NCBI GenBank assembly: GCA_903813345.2
Contig: CAIIXF020000011.1
Coordinates: 11,754,842 to 11,818,841 of the forward strand
Direction: 5' to 3'
DNA length: 64,000 bases
Source: Owenia fusiformis
Taxonomy: Eukaryota > Annelida > Polychaeta > Sabellida > Oweniidae
The position numbers and the translations under genes were made by a program. The stretch's first letter is position 1, and each line of letters starts with the position of its first letter. The notes beneath the pieces are model-generated. The model worked only from the letters and a program-made list of their open reading frames with translations, did not search any database and was not told the origin of the DNA. Below are positions 24,005 through 36,106 of the stretch, piece after piece.

Positions 24005-24983
24005 CTTTTATGGGATTTTGAAAGTATGTGCATGTATGAATGATAGCTAAGCCACTAATTGTATCTTAATTTTTTTACTACATATTCTGATTGAGTATCT
24101 AAGCCAAATCAAAGAATTAATTTTAATTAAAAGAGTGCGGGTGAAGTCGACCTTGCGAAGGGTAGGTCGTATTGGGTTTTCATTAACCAACTTATGTCAG
24201 AGAAAGTAAAAAATACGCGCTGTTTTTATGTCGGAAGTTGTAGGTGATTGGTGATTACTGAATAATTAAGGGTTGCGGTTATTGGTGCTTCGCGGGTAGT
24301 AAATGTCAACAAAAAAAACTTTAGAACGACATAGAGTAGCAGCAATGGTCATAAATGTATCTAGTTAATGTTTTGAAGCTTTGGATTACGTCACTTTGAA
24401 GCCCAACCGATTTTGTACAAGGGAATCATTCATGCTCGACAAAGGTCAGACCCTGGCTAGTAGTTTAACTGTCTCTTTTAAAAGCGGATGTTTCGAGATC
24501 AAAATGACAGACGATTTTTATTATAATATTTAATAAACTTTACAAAACAATCTGTCAAAATGAAAAACGTATTGAAACCTATTATTCACTAAATTCTTGG
24601 CCAAAAAACAATTAAACAAAAGTATCACTGTATTTTAACCACCGAGCTTTTTGGATGACACGATATTGCAGATTATGGAGCTAAAACTAACTTTTATTTG
24701 TAAGGGCCTCATTAAGTGATTGATGAAAACTAAAGAATAACTTCGCAGAGAATTAAGTTACATTATTATTTTCCCGTAGATGTAATATTAACAACTTCTA
24801 GACATGGATAAGCTGTATTCCAAATACGAGACGCATAATGGTAAATATTTATTGTTTCGTCAGGTTTATTTGCTGGCTATCACAACTATGCGCTGTGGCA
24901 AGGTAAAATAAGAGATAACGGACTTTGAACGCTGTGTCGTGAACGCTAAGTCCGCTTTCTGCCCACAACCTGGAAAGATAAGT

Positions 24984-25118
24984 TCACTCAAAGACGGAAC
25001 CGCAAAGTTTTTGTGGGTTATATTTAGTTACATTGACTCCCAGTGAGTAACATAGCGTAAAGGTAGAGTCGTTACGGTACATTTGCGGATAACCGATCAT
25101 ATTTCTGTGAAAAATACA
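24984..25118 (-). CDS. Possible upstream exon of the minus-strand gene
   Basis: After a good acceptor (TTTATGCCATTTTCAG), the minus strand reads CIFHRNMIGYPQMYRNDSTF and then TLCYSLGVNVTKYNPQKLCG, with two NxS/T sites and spaced cysteines. The frame ends at a TGA (24984-24986) unless a donor such as TCC|GTCTTT is used. It lies only about 260 bp from the start of the divergently oriented IP3R-like exon 1a, so the two genes might share an upstream region. Support is weak. Confidence 0.25.
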   Translation of the reverse strand, partial: CIFHRNMIGYPQMYRNDSTFTLCYSLGVNVTKYNPQKLCGSVFE

Positions 25119-25374
25119 CTGAAAATGGCATAAATAAAGAACGCCGATAGATAAGGGATGATGCGATAAACAACATACCATGGTCACGGTGTTCGCAGTA
25201 AATGGCAAAATTAGTGAAAGCTTAAGGAGAAAACGGACTGTTAAACTCGGATCAAGTTAAGAAGCTAGAGGTTCCATATCGTTATAAGTTCTTTGCCATC
25301 TTAATAATGGCAGCTCCGATGAAGACACAAATAACTAGAAATTAAGGATATTATTTTCTACTCTAAAGGCCAAA

Positions 25375-25529
25375 ATGTTGAGTGTACCGACGGGGTACAA
25401 CTTTGAAAGGCGGAGATCGACCGTCTTTTTTCCAGAGCCTATTCCTATGGAATTCTCAGGATCTAGGCGTAACTCGGACACCAACGTTAATTATGTGGCC
25501 CAACCGCAGACGGCCGCGTCACTCTATAG
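25375..25529 (+). CDS. ITPR-like: Alternative first coding exon 1a of the IP3R-like gene
   Basis: ATG after GCCAAA opens a 51-codon frame ending TAT AG|GTAAGT, phase 2. It reads LSVPTGYNFERRRSTVFFPE, then PIPMEFSGSRRNSDTNV. The exon at 39661 begins with one base and then GAG AAC, so splicing gives an Arg codon and an uninterrupted frame. Exon 1b at 28973 is a clear duplicate with the same boundaries. Conserved RRRS and RRNS match the PKA consensus (RRxS). The core between the copies has about as many synonymous as replacement differences, and those are mostly conservative, which supports coding. That it belongs to the channel gene is inferred from phase and strand, and needs transcript evidence. 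Confidence 0.7.
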
Positions 25530-28500
25530 GTAAGTCCGCCATACGGCCATTATAACTTAGGATGGATAACTAAAGTCCCCAGTACGAGTAGACAAGAGTG
25601 TGTTATTTGGCATAGGCCTTACAGAGAGGTTGTTTAGGCTAGTGTGCCTTTGGTGTGGGACACAGGGTACATGTATAGGGATCGGAGGGTCTTTTTTTTA
25701 ATGTGAAAGTAAATCATACTTATATTTACAAGTTTTCCTCCATACATACAACCATTACAAATTCTTATCAAAAGCAGTTAATTTCACTTTCGCACATCTT
25801 GCGTGTAAGTGATCATAGGGAGCGTTTGGATTCAAATCGTACGTCAGTTCTGTCAATTTTATTTAAAGTTTACCTTCAATCAACCATTTCTTCACAATGG
25901 GAGACTTCCAGCTTTTCTCTTCCGTAAAGTTTACCAGAGTTATTTGAAAACTTCATCAATTAAGCAAGTTCTAAGTTTGGCATCACTCATACTTTTTATG
26001 GCATTTATTCAACCATTTTGACAATATTGAGAGATACGGTATGCCAATTTGTACATGCTGAGATATGAAAAGAATTAGTCGGAACCTCTTGTTATCTATG
26101 ATGTCATTAACCCCTGTTAGCATCGCTAGCCCCAGGAACAACGTGACTTATTTTCCTGACTGTTGAGTCGGTGTTTTCGTAGACTTTTGATGAACTTAAA
26201 TAAACATGTAGTGAGGACGGCATGGATCGATACCTGATTGAAATAAAAAACAAAAATAAAGATTGGAAAAATATTTTATGTCCCAGAGGTTATAACATTT
26301 GGTGGCACATTTTAAAATGCTTAATTTCCTTGTAAGTGTAAACTGTTACATACTTTAGATGGCGGAATAGCGCATCTTAGCAACACAAGATTCATGGACA
26401 TATTTCATATCAAAACATAGTTAGGTGAAGCCGAATGTGAACAATTCTGTTTAATAAAGGATTAAAGCTCAAGACTCAATGAATTATGGACGATTTTAAT
26501 CACGTGTTTTACTATTTAGTATAGATACAGGCCTAAAACGTGAGCGGATCAAATTAAAACGCATGCTCGAAAACGCGGCAAGTTATGCACGGTAGTTCCT
26601 AACTTAACATTTCGAAATTATAAAATATCCCTAAGTGGCATCCCTTGTTGTTTTGGGTTAAAACTGAAGTCTGGAGGGCCTTAAGGACAAAGGAATATAT
26701 AGATCAGAGAGAGTGTTTCTCTGTTTATACTTAAAAACGATCGTGTGTTTGCACTTATAGTACATTTAGCAATAGGTAAATAACATTTATGAGCGGCTAT
26801 GAAGAATTTCTAATTCTGGTGGTGGCCGTTGATCTCATGCTGTAGAAAATACAGACCCATAATATTATGATATATGTTCCAAACAGTACATTCTATGTTA
26901 ATAGGTATACCTTTTTTAAGAAAACAATATTTCCTTTGATGCCGTCCATTAATTAGTTCGTGCAAATGGTGCATGATCAGCGAGCGCAGCTGCTGGCATC
27001 ATTGAACTTCAAAACATCTAAACGAGTTAAAATCAATTCAAGAACTACTGAGACCATTTAAAGGTGCAGACCAGAATCAAGTTTCTGTTTATAAATGCGG
27101 ACTTACTCCTATTGACTTTGAGACAGGATGTTGTCTGTCCTAGATTGTTTGAGTTTGAGATTATTTAGGATATTGTGGGTTTGTTTTCCTTATGACTGAC
27201 TTTGCTCTTAGATGTTTCTTAGTTAAGCTATTTGAATCACCAATTCCAGCCAATCCAAATACGCTGTTTCATATAACTGCATTGCATCATATAACCAACA
27301 ACCCACCAAAGGTCATTTTTAGTTCCTAGGGAAACCTATGAAACCGATAAACTGATCAATTTCACAGTTGAGTAAAAATCTATAAACACTATCATGGGGA
27401 ATAACAAGACAAGAGCTTATGTGGGTCAAAAGGAAAGTGTTGAATGGTTGTCAAGGTGACAACATGACCCTTGCAAAACGTTTCCTTCAAAATGTATTAT
27501 TTTAAGTCATTTCGTATCTTTTAAGTGATATTGTGTGAGATATTTTGCAATGTGTGAAAACAAGCCCAGGACTCAATGCATTTTGGCTGATTCTTTCCAC
27601 GTGGGCATTGTTTCCTAAACTTAGCACTCAATGCTACGCATCTCGTGCAAAGTTTGAAACAACACCTTTGAGGAATAATCAGTTCACAATGCACTTAGTC
27701 CAGGGCTTAAATCATTAATTCATTCATCGATGAACATGCATTCAGTTAGACATTGCAGAGTGGTTTTAGGCAACCATTTAGGTTGCAAAACATCAATGAG
27801 GCTACATTATGTTGGGTGGGTCCACACCTTTTAACAATACTTTGTTTATAAGCCTGCACTATGGTCCAGAAACCTTAAGGTGGGTTGGTAACCTTAACGT
27901 AAATAAATATCATACCTACTGATGAACAAATATTTTGAGTTCTTTTGGGTGTACACCTGTTGATTGAATGGAAATCTATGATAGGCTTCAGAATTAGACA
28001 CGTCGCAGAATCCAAGAATGAATAAAAATTTGCCATATGACACATCCTGGCATGCCAGATTTGATGATTTCTGAAATGTATTTAAAGATGAGTTAGTGTG
28101 ACCTTAACTGTATACGGGAGTCATACAGTAAAACCTGTATATCCGAACACCTGGCTAATTTGAACACCTTCGAATTCGAAAATATTTCTCAGTCATCAAA
28201 TGAATGCATGCCATAAAGCTACAAGCTCAAAAATCCAGAATCACGAATGCACCGAACACCGAACCCGAACACTCTTAGCCGGTCCAAATGGCGTTCGGAT
28301 TAGACAGGTACCTGATTGACGGATTTACTGTACATCTTGGGAAAATAGATTTCGTGTGGTTGAATATTCATAGTATTGTATTGTATTGTATTCACGAGTT
28401 ACATGAGTGATCGTTGATATGCGATATGATTGAAACTAAGTTGTATTATTTATCTTCTGAACTATACTTAATTTGAAATTGATAATTAATGAAAATGTGA

Positions 28501-28972
28501 ACTTTACTTGCAGTGGGCATAAAATAGATTTACGAAAGACCTACCAAAATATGTCTGTATAAACTAAAAATTTCATTTTTCAAAACCAAGAAATAACGGA
28601 AACGTATACTAGTAACCTAAAGCTGAACACTCAAATGAGTGTTTCTATATTCTGTAGCATGGGAACATCCTTTGGAAGTAAATAATTTCCTTTCCTCAAA
28701 TCTTATATACGGGACCAGGATAATAAAATTAAGATCCGATAATAAGAATGAGGTAATTAATAATAGTTGAAATCCAGCATGAATTAAAAGTACTTGTATA
28801 TGAAATTTAATACGAGGAGGTTTGTTTCGGAATCTTATGTGCAAGGAACCTATATATGGTTTCAAAGGAAATAAGATATATTCTAGATTCACCGTTCAAT
28901 TATATTATAAACTATGATACGTATCAATAAAAATAAAGCTAACGGATATAATTTTCCACCTCAAACGCCAAA
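25530..28972 (+). other. Intron-like interval between duplicated first exons
   Basis: It holds a pogo-like MITE (28126-28330) and a TATTG microsatellite near 28375. Several blocks recur, in the same order, downstream of exon 1b: 25.71-25.80 with 29.31-29.40 kb, 28.06-28.12 with 29.44-29.50 kb, 28.34-28.38 with 29.51-29.56 kb, and 28.71-28.79 with 30.49-30.58 kb. These mark a tandem duplication. No other gene was recognised. Confidence 0.5.
28126..28330. mobile_element. Pogo/Tigger-like MITE
   Basis: The left end is CAGTAAAACCTGTATATCCG and the right end, inverted, is CAGTAAATCCGTCAATCAGG, both flanked by TA. Inner parts, AACACCTGGCTAA and TCCAAATGGCGTTCGG, are also partly inverted. CAGTA-AACCT-like ends with TA duplications are characteristic of pogo/Tigger relatives. 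No transposase frame; about 205 bp. Confidence 0.65.
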
Positions 28973-29118
28973 ATGACGAATTTACCGACGGGGTACAACT
29001 TTGAAAGGCGCAGATCGACCATCTTTTTTCCAGAGCCCATACCTCTGGTATTTTCCGGATCTAGGCGTAACTCGGAAATTTATGCGGCTCCACCGCAGAC
29101 AACCGAGTCAACTTATAG
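28973..29118 (+). CDS. ITPR-like: Alternative first coding exon 1b of the IP3R-like gene
   Basis: ATG (after GCCAAA, as in 1a) opens a 48-codon frame reading TNLPTGYNFERRRSTIFFPE, then PIPLVFSGSRRNSEIYAAPP, ending TAT AG|GTGAGT, phase 2, so it fits the exon at 39661. It keeps the FERRRST and SGSRRNS motifs of 1a but differs in the first residues and the tail (three codons shorter overall). It arose by tandem duplication with flanking DNA. The two exons would be mutually exclusive starts, each probably with its own promoter; no promoter motif could be assigned. Confidence 0.7.
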
Positions 29119-30207
29119 GTGAGTGCGCGATACGGCCATTATGTATATTATAGTTATAACTTTAGTGAATAAGTTCAATTATATTCCCACGTTTTAGTGT
29201 CATCTTTAATTGTCATCTCATCAGATCTTCAGAACGAATATGTGTAGGCTTGTGCTTTAGGTGAAGGGGATGAATTACATTATGTGTCTCGGTATGGTAG
29301 TAAATCGTACATATTAATTGCAAGTTTACTCTCCGCCATTCATTCATCCATTACAAATATTTATCAAAACCAATTGAATAAACCTTTTCACATTTTTTGA
29401 GAATCAAAAAGGTTACTATATGGCTCATTAATGGCATGTCCGATTATATGAAATGTATTCAGAGATATTGGTGATAGTGTGACCTAAACCTTTCACGAGA
29501 CATTTACGTCTTTGGAAACTGATTTCATGCGGTTACATATTCATAGTATCCGTTTACACGATCTTCTGTACTTTTTATTAATCGAATCTTGAGATATAAT
29601 TCATTCCACGCCAGGGTGGCATTCAATTTTTCCATTAACTCAGTCTAGCGTGACTGTTTAAAGATGATTATCCGGGGTATTTATTTGTATGTTTGACGCT
29701 GGAATCGTATGCCAATATTGCGTCAATTATACTTTATCGTATAATTTGTCGATGTTTTCATTTACAAATTATTTTGTTTTTGTTTACTTGCCATGAATTG
29801 TAGCTAGAAATCATGTATCATTTGAACTATATTGATTAGCAAAAAGCGAACTTAACGTAAAGGTAAAAATCAGCGTCTTATATAAATACTGGATGATCAG
29901 TTGTTTTATTATGCACCTTATTCTCAATCGATTTTTTGAGTGTAAGTTACAATTTACTTTCATTTTTAGAACTTCCGTTTACCTATACCCATATACCGAA
30001 CGAAAAGTCTTGTCCTGCCGGGGATTTTATTTTTTATTTTTAGTTTTGCGCACAAGTTCTGACTATAACGAATGCTTTTTCAATGATTAGGTACTCTTTT
30101 TTCTGTTGTTTGGCATACAGTATGTGTATTTTATTTCAAATGATACTCAAGTTATAATGAAATGAAATTCTTTAGTGGGATTCTTCCAAGAAATACTGGA
30201 CATTCTC

Positions 30208-30236
30208 CTGACCAATATTAAAAAAATATTGGTCAG
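30208..30236. repeat. Short perfect hairpin
   Basis: CTGACCAATAT at 30208-30218 and its exact complement at 30226-30236 are separated by seven bases (T then A-run). It could fold as RNA, but the intronic context gives no function. Confidence 0.6.
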
Positions 30237-30599
30237 TTTCGAAAGAGATTGGTCGGTTTTTGAAAAGGTCCGATGTGGCCAAATCACCAGCAGCTTAGAA
30301 CCAATCAGATTTCAGTACAAGGTGTATAATTATTCAAAATATTGTCCTCGTGAGACTCGTCCCCGTCTATACAATGTACGTGGCTAAATGTGGCCCTGAT
30401 TATGTGACTTATTTAATCAACGAATTATTGATATCTTTAAATTTATTCGGTAACAAGTAAATGATATGGTAAATGGGAGATATCCTATGCTGGAACCCGG
30501 ATAATAAAACTAAAATAATATAATTGCTATAGTGGTATCAGTTACCTTAACTTAAAATATCTAGCATGAATTAAAACTTAAAATCATTTACTCATGTAC

Positions 30600-33500
30600 G
30601 TGTACTCGTAGTTTAGAAAGGTCGGTCTGCTAACGTTACACTTGCGTTGCTAAAATATAGCCCGTTGCAGATAAAGGCAAAACGTATAAAAAATGTTTCA
30701 CTTTGAATGAAATAGCGGTTTTCGAAAATACTGTACGCGTTTCCATCCCTTATGCAAATATTGTGTCTCGTGGAAAATTTGACATTCTTGAATATTCGCC
30801 ATCACATTACGTCAAGAGAGATAACATAATTTTGGTGCACTATATAGCATATTTGGGGTAAAAGTTAATTTTATTCCAAATTGAAATTCGGTCCCTACTC
30901 AATCATTTTAAATGACTTATACTCCGCCAATATTACTTGAATCCTCTAACAAAAATTGAGTGCGACAAAAACTTGTGTGGGGTACTATAGAATATTGATG
31001 TAGGCATATCTATATTTTTCAAAAAAAAACATTATAAATCAGCACTTTCGATGTCACAATCCTGATTTCTACAAAATGCTGCGTATTACAGTCATGATAA
31101 TACGTTATTTAAGGTACATGGTGTTTAAAAGATGGGTCATATATCTTTAATCTTTACCTCGAAAAATCAACTTTAGCTATATACAGAATCAGCAAGCAAC
31201 TGAATGAGGTATATCAAAACAGATGCCATAATATTATACGAGAACTCCTGTAATTTTACGATTTCATTATCCGTGAAAATATTTCCCTCTGCCTGGTGTG
31301 ATTTTTAACTAGATCATAAAGAATACTTTTCTTATTAACCAAGATTTCTAAATAGAGTCTGGTAAGCATTGTCCGCTGCTATTACCGAACGCGATTATTT
31401 TCTGCCTCTATAATTGCTAATTGCATGTTTTCTTAGAATTTGTGGTATCCCCTAATTGCACCTGTAATCGTTTATAACTGTGATAATTACTAGTGATTGT
31501 GAATGATAGCCAAGGAAAATCATAAATAACTTTGAAATTCCTGGATTGATGAGGTTTATTTATGATCAAGGCTGCAGTAAGGTTCTCTTTGTACATGTAG
31601 ATAAAGCTCTCACTGGATGATCACTGGATTAAATGTTTTTCCGTTTTCAGTTTCTGATTGATGTACGTAAGAGTCACTGTTTGATGTCCGTTAAGGTGGT
31701 TAAAATGCACTTGTCAAGTTCAAGGTCAGGGGAAATGTCATCTTGACATGGTACCAATAGTTCACCTCATGAATTTTAATATGGTACTCCCCATGTTTAC
31801 AGCATCAGGTAGTTCAAATAAATGTAATGAAATGAATGAAACAGCATCAAGGGCATTTCTATATCACTTTCACCATTATTGAATACCAGTGTAGATATGT
31901 CTTCTACGTTCTGACGTAAAAAATGGCGTCTGAATTGAATTCGAATTTTGTAATCACGACATCTCCATATATGGCAGAATATCAAGTTGGAACCCTGGGA
32001 GCCGATCCTCCTTGCTTTAAATGCATTACCAGGGTGGAGTATTGATAAGATGAGGGAAAGCCCCAAAGCTTATTCGAATAGCATTTGATGCGTGTTTGGA
32101 ACATTTTGAAACTGCCATTGTCTGTCTGTTGCGGATTTGAATCAGCGACGATCTCTTCTCAATACAGATTTACATTGAAGACGATCTTCTTTGAACCCTA
32201 GGTTATAACCTTCCTCTTAGCATTGATCATTGACGCCCTTGATATAAACAATGTTCCAGTATTTATGGTTCTTTAATCAATTGGGCCGTGTCGCGATAGA
32301 ACATCACCTGACCCAAACCGAAATAGAGATTTGGAAGGTTTATGCGGCGAGTACGAAACCAGTTCTGAAAATCTCCAAAGTCATACTTTTTCCTTCCGTT
32401 AAAATTAATTCGAATACTCTCAGATTTTTTACATGTGGTGTTTATGATTAAGAGTGTCGATTAATTACTGTTGATCTAAGTCCAAACACGTCCACTCAAT
32501 CTATGTTATTTTTCTGTATAAAACACAGCCACCATAATATTGATTCTGCGGGTGTAAGTATCTTGGCATTCAGTAGGATATAGGTGAACTATTTTCCGGC
32601 CTATTTCACTTTACGCTTTTTGAATAGCGTCTGCTTCTTATTGTATGTCATCATGTCTTTTCGTGGAATATGGAAAAAATTAATTATTAATGAGACAATG
32701 ATCATTTTATTACATTTTCATTTTCCACCCGACATATTCTCAAGCTGCTACTTATTCTCTTCTCTCTGATGTGGGACTGTATGGATCATATATTTTTCTG
32801 TTTTGTTAAAATTGGAGGAATCGTTTTTTAATATCATACATCGTTTTAGATATCGTTTGTTTTTATTTTGCTTATCTAGGTTGATGCGATTCATTCAGTG
32901 AGTTTTCATTCTTCAAATGTTACCCCTTGCGTTTTGTGTTCATTACGATTGTTTGGGTGATCATATGTTATGGAAGTTAAAACTCATGGGATTCGTTTGA
33001 TTTTGAATATAGGTGATGGGGTAAAGAAGGGTTGTGCATTTCTTTGCCCCCTCCCCCTCTTTACCCCCACCTCTTCCCTCTTCTTCCTTACCCTATCGAC
33101 CCCTTCCCTCGCCCTCCCATTCATTCACACGTCTACCCTCTCTTTTTGATTAGGGCTTTATCATTTTCTTTGTGGCGCCTGAACAATCGACCTTTGTTTC
33201 AATGATAAGACATGTTTCAATTTAGATGCTATAAGTTGCTACACTAAATTAGGGATAACAAGATATACGGTTCCCATACATCTGTCATTATCTACCTAAA
33301 GGTATAGCTAAACCTGCTATTTTGAAAATAAACTTTTTCAAACGGTGTAAATTCGATAATTCTGATTGGAAAAACACAAGGTGATGTTTTGAGATTCTCA
33401 ATGTGTTAAACTGGTTGATCTTAGTTTGTGAAGACAGGGAATCTCTCAATGGGCACCTCATATGGATAACATCGCCTTATTTTCTCCAAACATTGGAGGA

Positions 33501-33886
33501 TAATATTATTACAGAAGGCGATGGCGATTCTCTCGAATTAGGTAACATTTCAAATTCACAACTTCATCATAACGAGGACATGAATGAATCCCTCTGAATA
33601 AATCCTGTAGCATTGAATTTCGGATATATTTAAAGAGACGAATCTAGGATCAAACAGGTGTCGGATATGGATATCTCTACTACGCCCGGAGGTGCTGATC
33701 CTAATGGTGATGCTTTTGAATTGGGACAAAGGCGTTCGAGGACTCAGTCAATCTTCATTCCATGGCCGGCCTCTCTTATACCAATAGGGTCAGTGTCTTC
33801 AACAGGTCTACGGAACCTAAAGCAATATCATAATTGAAATAGCTGTTAAGTTTGGATTCATTCAATGAAAGAAAATAAACAACTTA
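30600..33886. other. Intron-like interval, nothing supported
   Basis: Short open frames only (31797-32066 minus, 32251-32451 plus, 33403-33597 plus), none with a recognised domain or matching splice phases. Pyrimidine-rich stretch CCCCCTCCCCCTCTTTACC near 33048. Confidence 0.4.
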
Positions 33887-34903
33887 GATGATACAAATAT
33901 CTTATGTTCTAACAAAAATCTTCATGATCTATATCACCCGTGTATATAGAAATGTAAATTTAGAAATGGAAAAGACATTAGAATGGTTCAAATCAAATAA
34001 ACTTTCTTTAAATATAGACAAGACAAATTATATGCTATTTACAAGATCAAAGTTAAATATTGATGAAAATCAAGATTTTAATATAAAAATAGGGGGTAAT
34101 ATTCTTAATAGAGTAATGCATACGAATTTTCTGGGAGTAACAATTGATTGTAAATTAAAATGGAATGAACACATAAATAAGGTTATACATAAAATATCAA
34201 AAATTATTGGTATTCTGGGAAAGATTAAATATAAATTGAATACAAAAACCATGATTACCATTTATAATTCACTTATATTATCACAATTGAACTATTGCAA
34301 CATCATATGGGGTAATGCATGTAAAACCTTTTTGAATAAATTGCTTTTGTTACAAAAACGTGCAGTGAGGATAATCACAAATTCTGACTTTTTAGCACAT
34401 AGCACAAAATTTCTTTATCAATACACAACAAAACCCGATGGCTTTCCTTTTGACATATTTGAAAATTATTTTACTCCAAATTTAATATTTCACGAACATG
34501 AGACAAGATTCCAAAATTGTCTTCACATGAAAAAATTTAGAACAAGTATAGGTCAACAGTCAATAAAATATTCAGGTGCTCAGCTTTGGAATAATCTGCC
34601 AACTTCTTTGAAAACATCACCTTCCATTTACTGTTTTAAAAAGAATTTTAAAATCCATATGACATCAACATATGATGAACTGAATTACTGACAAACATAT
34701 ATGTAGATTTTATATATTGTTATCAATTTTATTCTCTTTTTACTGAGTAAATATTATTAATTTGTCTTTTTTCTCATTTCCATGTGACTCGGGTTAATAT
34801 TTAAATGTTTTCACGCTGATACACTTATTTAAAGTGTCAAGTGTTATTATGTATTTGATTTTAATTTAGAGAATAAATATTTTTAATAAAAAAAAAAAAA
34901 AAA
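33887..34903 (+). mobile_element. Non-LTR retrotransposon 3' half with poly-A tail
   Basis: The segment begins near the reverse-transcriptase catalytic box and continues through the thumb and C-terminal region, a 3' UTR and AATAAA-like signals to a 15-A tract at about 34889-34903. The true 5' limit is not clear because homology before the DD box is not recognisable, and no target-site duplication was found. A CR1/jockey-like affiliation is likely from the C-terminal motif. Confidence 0.75.
33966..34691 (+). pseudogene. Reverse transcriptase C-terminal half, frameshifted
   Basis: The frame reads MEKTLEWFKSNKLSLNIDKT (the WF...NKLSLN...KT block after the catalytic site in LINE RTs), FLGVTIDCKLKWNEHI (motif with LGV-ID), SQLNYCNIIWGNA, LLLQKRAVRIITNSD, and a C-terminal SGAQLWNNLPTSLK typical of CR1/jockey-like elements. 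The catalytic DD appears just upstream (33887-33892, in DDTNILCSNKN) but in a different frame, so at least one frameshift lies between about 33930 and 33965. The RT palm N-terminal half and endonuclease are missing, so the copy is inactive. Confidence 0.85.
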
Positions 34904-35293
34904 TACTTTCAAGATTTGATTCGCACTGAGATAGGACTAAATTCTTTATCTATTTTTGTGGGGATTTTCCTCGGATAGCTTATCTTCATTGTGATTTATC
35001 TTTACTGAAGAAACAACATTCTCTGCTGAGCATCTCATAACACTGATCACGATTAAGTAATAGTGGATTTATCTACAAATCTGATTTATCTCATTCAACC
35101 ATCAAAAATTAACGTCAAACTGAAAAAAAACATACAAAATGTATACAAATACAATACTTAATACAGGTATATTCCTCTGAAAGTATTGCAATTCATTTTC
35201 AATAAAAAATTTCAAAATTCATTTTCGCAATTTCTAATTTCACGAGTTCATGTTTTTGATCCAATGGAATGTTATATAAAAGTTTGGTTCTCT
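34904..35293. other. Intron-like, nothing supported
   Basis: AT-rich with no gene-like or repeat signal other than its neighbours. Confidence 0.4.
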
Positions 35294-36106
35294 AACCCTA
35301 CTATCACACCAAACTAGTTCTCACTACGTTCTCGAAAACGGGCTTCAACTGTGTAGGAACGGACTGGACCTACTAAGAACCGTTTGGGATCTATTTACAA
35401 ACTTCATCGAACGTACTCGAACGGGTAGGTCCTCTAGAACTTAGACAATGCTCAAAATGTTCTAGTGGTCGTCACGTTCTACAATTAGAACGAGTGACAA
35501 CGTACTAACGACGAGCTGGACGTACTACGAACGGGAACCGTCGTACTTCAATCCTACTAGGGACGTTTTAACAACGAGTTGAACTGTCCGAGGACGTGTT
35601 GAGAACGAGGTAGAACTAAATGCAAACGGGTTTAAACTGATTAAGAACGTATTTAACACTGCTTATGAACGAGTTAGCAAAAATATAGCTATCACACCAA
35701 ACAAGTTGCCACTGCGTTCTTCAAAACTGGTTGTAAACTGTGTGCGAACGGAATGAACGTAGCTGCAACTTTCTAAGGTCTATTTACGAACTTTATGAAC
35801 GTACTCAGACGGGAATGTGATTTTCGAATTTTGAATCGATTCAAAATTCGATTGCGACCATACCGTTCTGTTATCAGGTCATGATGACCTTCTAGACTAA
35901 GGGACGCGTTCTTCGACGTTGCACACCGACGTGGTGCGACCTGAACGAACTGCGAACGAGATGGACGTATTGGAGACTGTTTAAGAACGAAGAAGCTAAT
36001 TATTTCAGACATATTTCCCGACCACAGCCAGATTGAGCCCGTTTTACGACGTTTTCGTAGAACTGGCAAGAACGGGTAAGAACTAGTTTGGTGTGATAGG
36101 GGGGTT
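35294..36106. mobile_element. TIR element, family B, copy 2 (longer form)
   Basis: The element is 813 bp and starts AACCCTACTATCACACCAAA with the inverse ending in GGTGTGATAGGGGGGTT. Its right 420 bp matches copy 1 (16.3 kb) in reverse orientation, including GAATTTTGAATCGATTCAAA. Its left 300 bp, with many CGTTCTA/GAACG blocks, is absent from copy 1. An internal TATCACACCAAAC at 35690 resembles the terminus and may mark nested insertion or a tandem end duplication. The 144-codon minus-strand frame at 35773-36207 spans the element edge and is not believed to be a gene. Confidence 0.8.
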
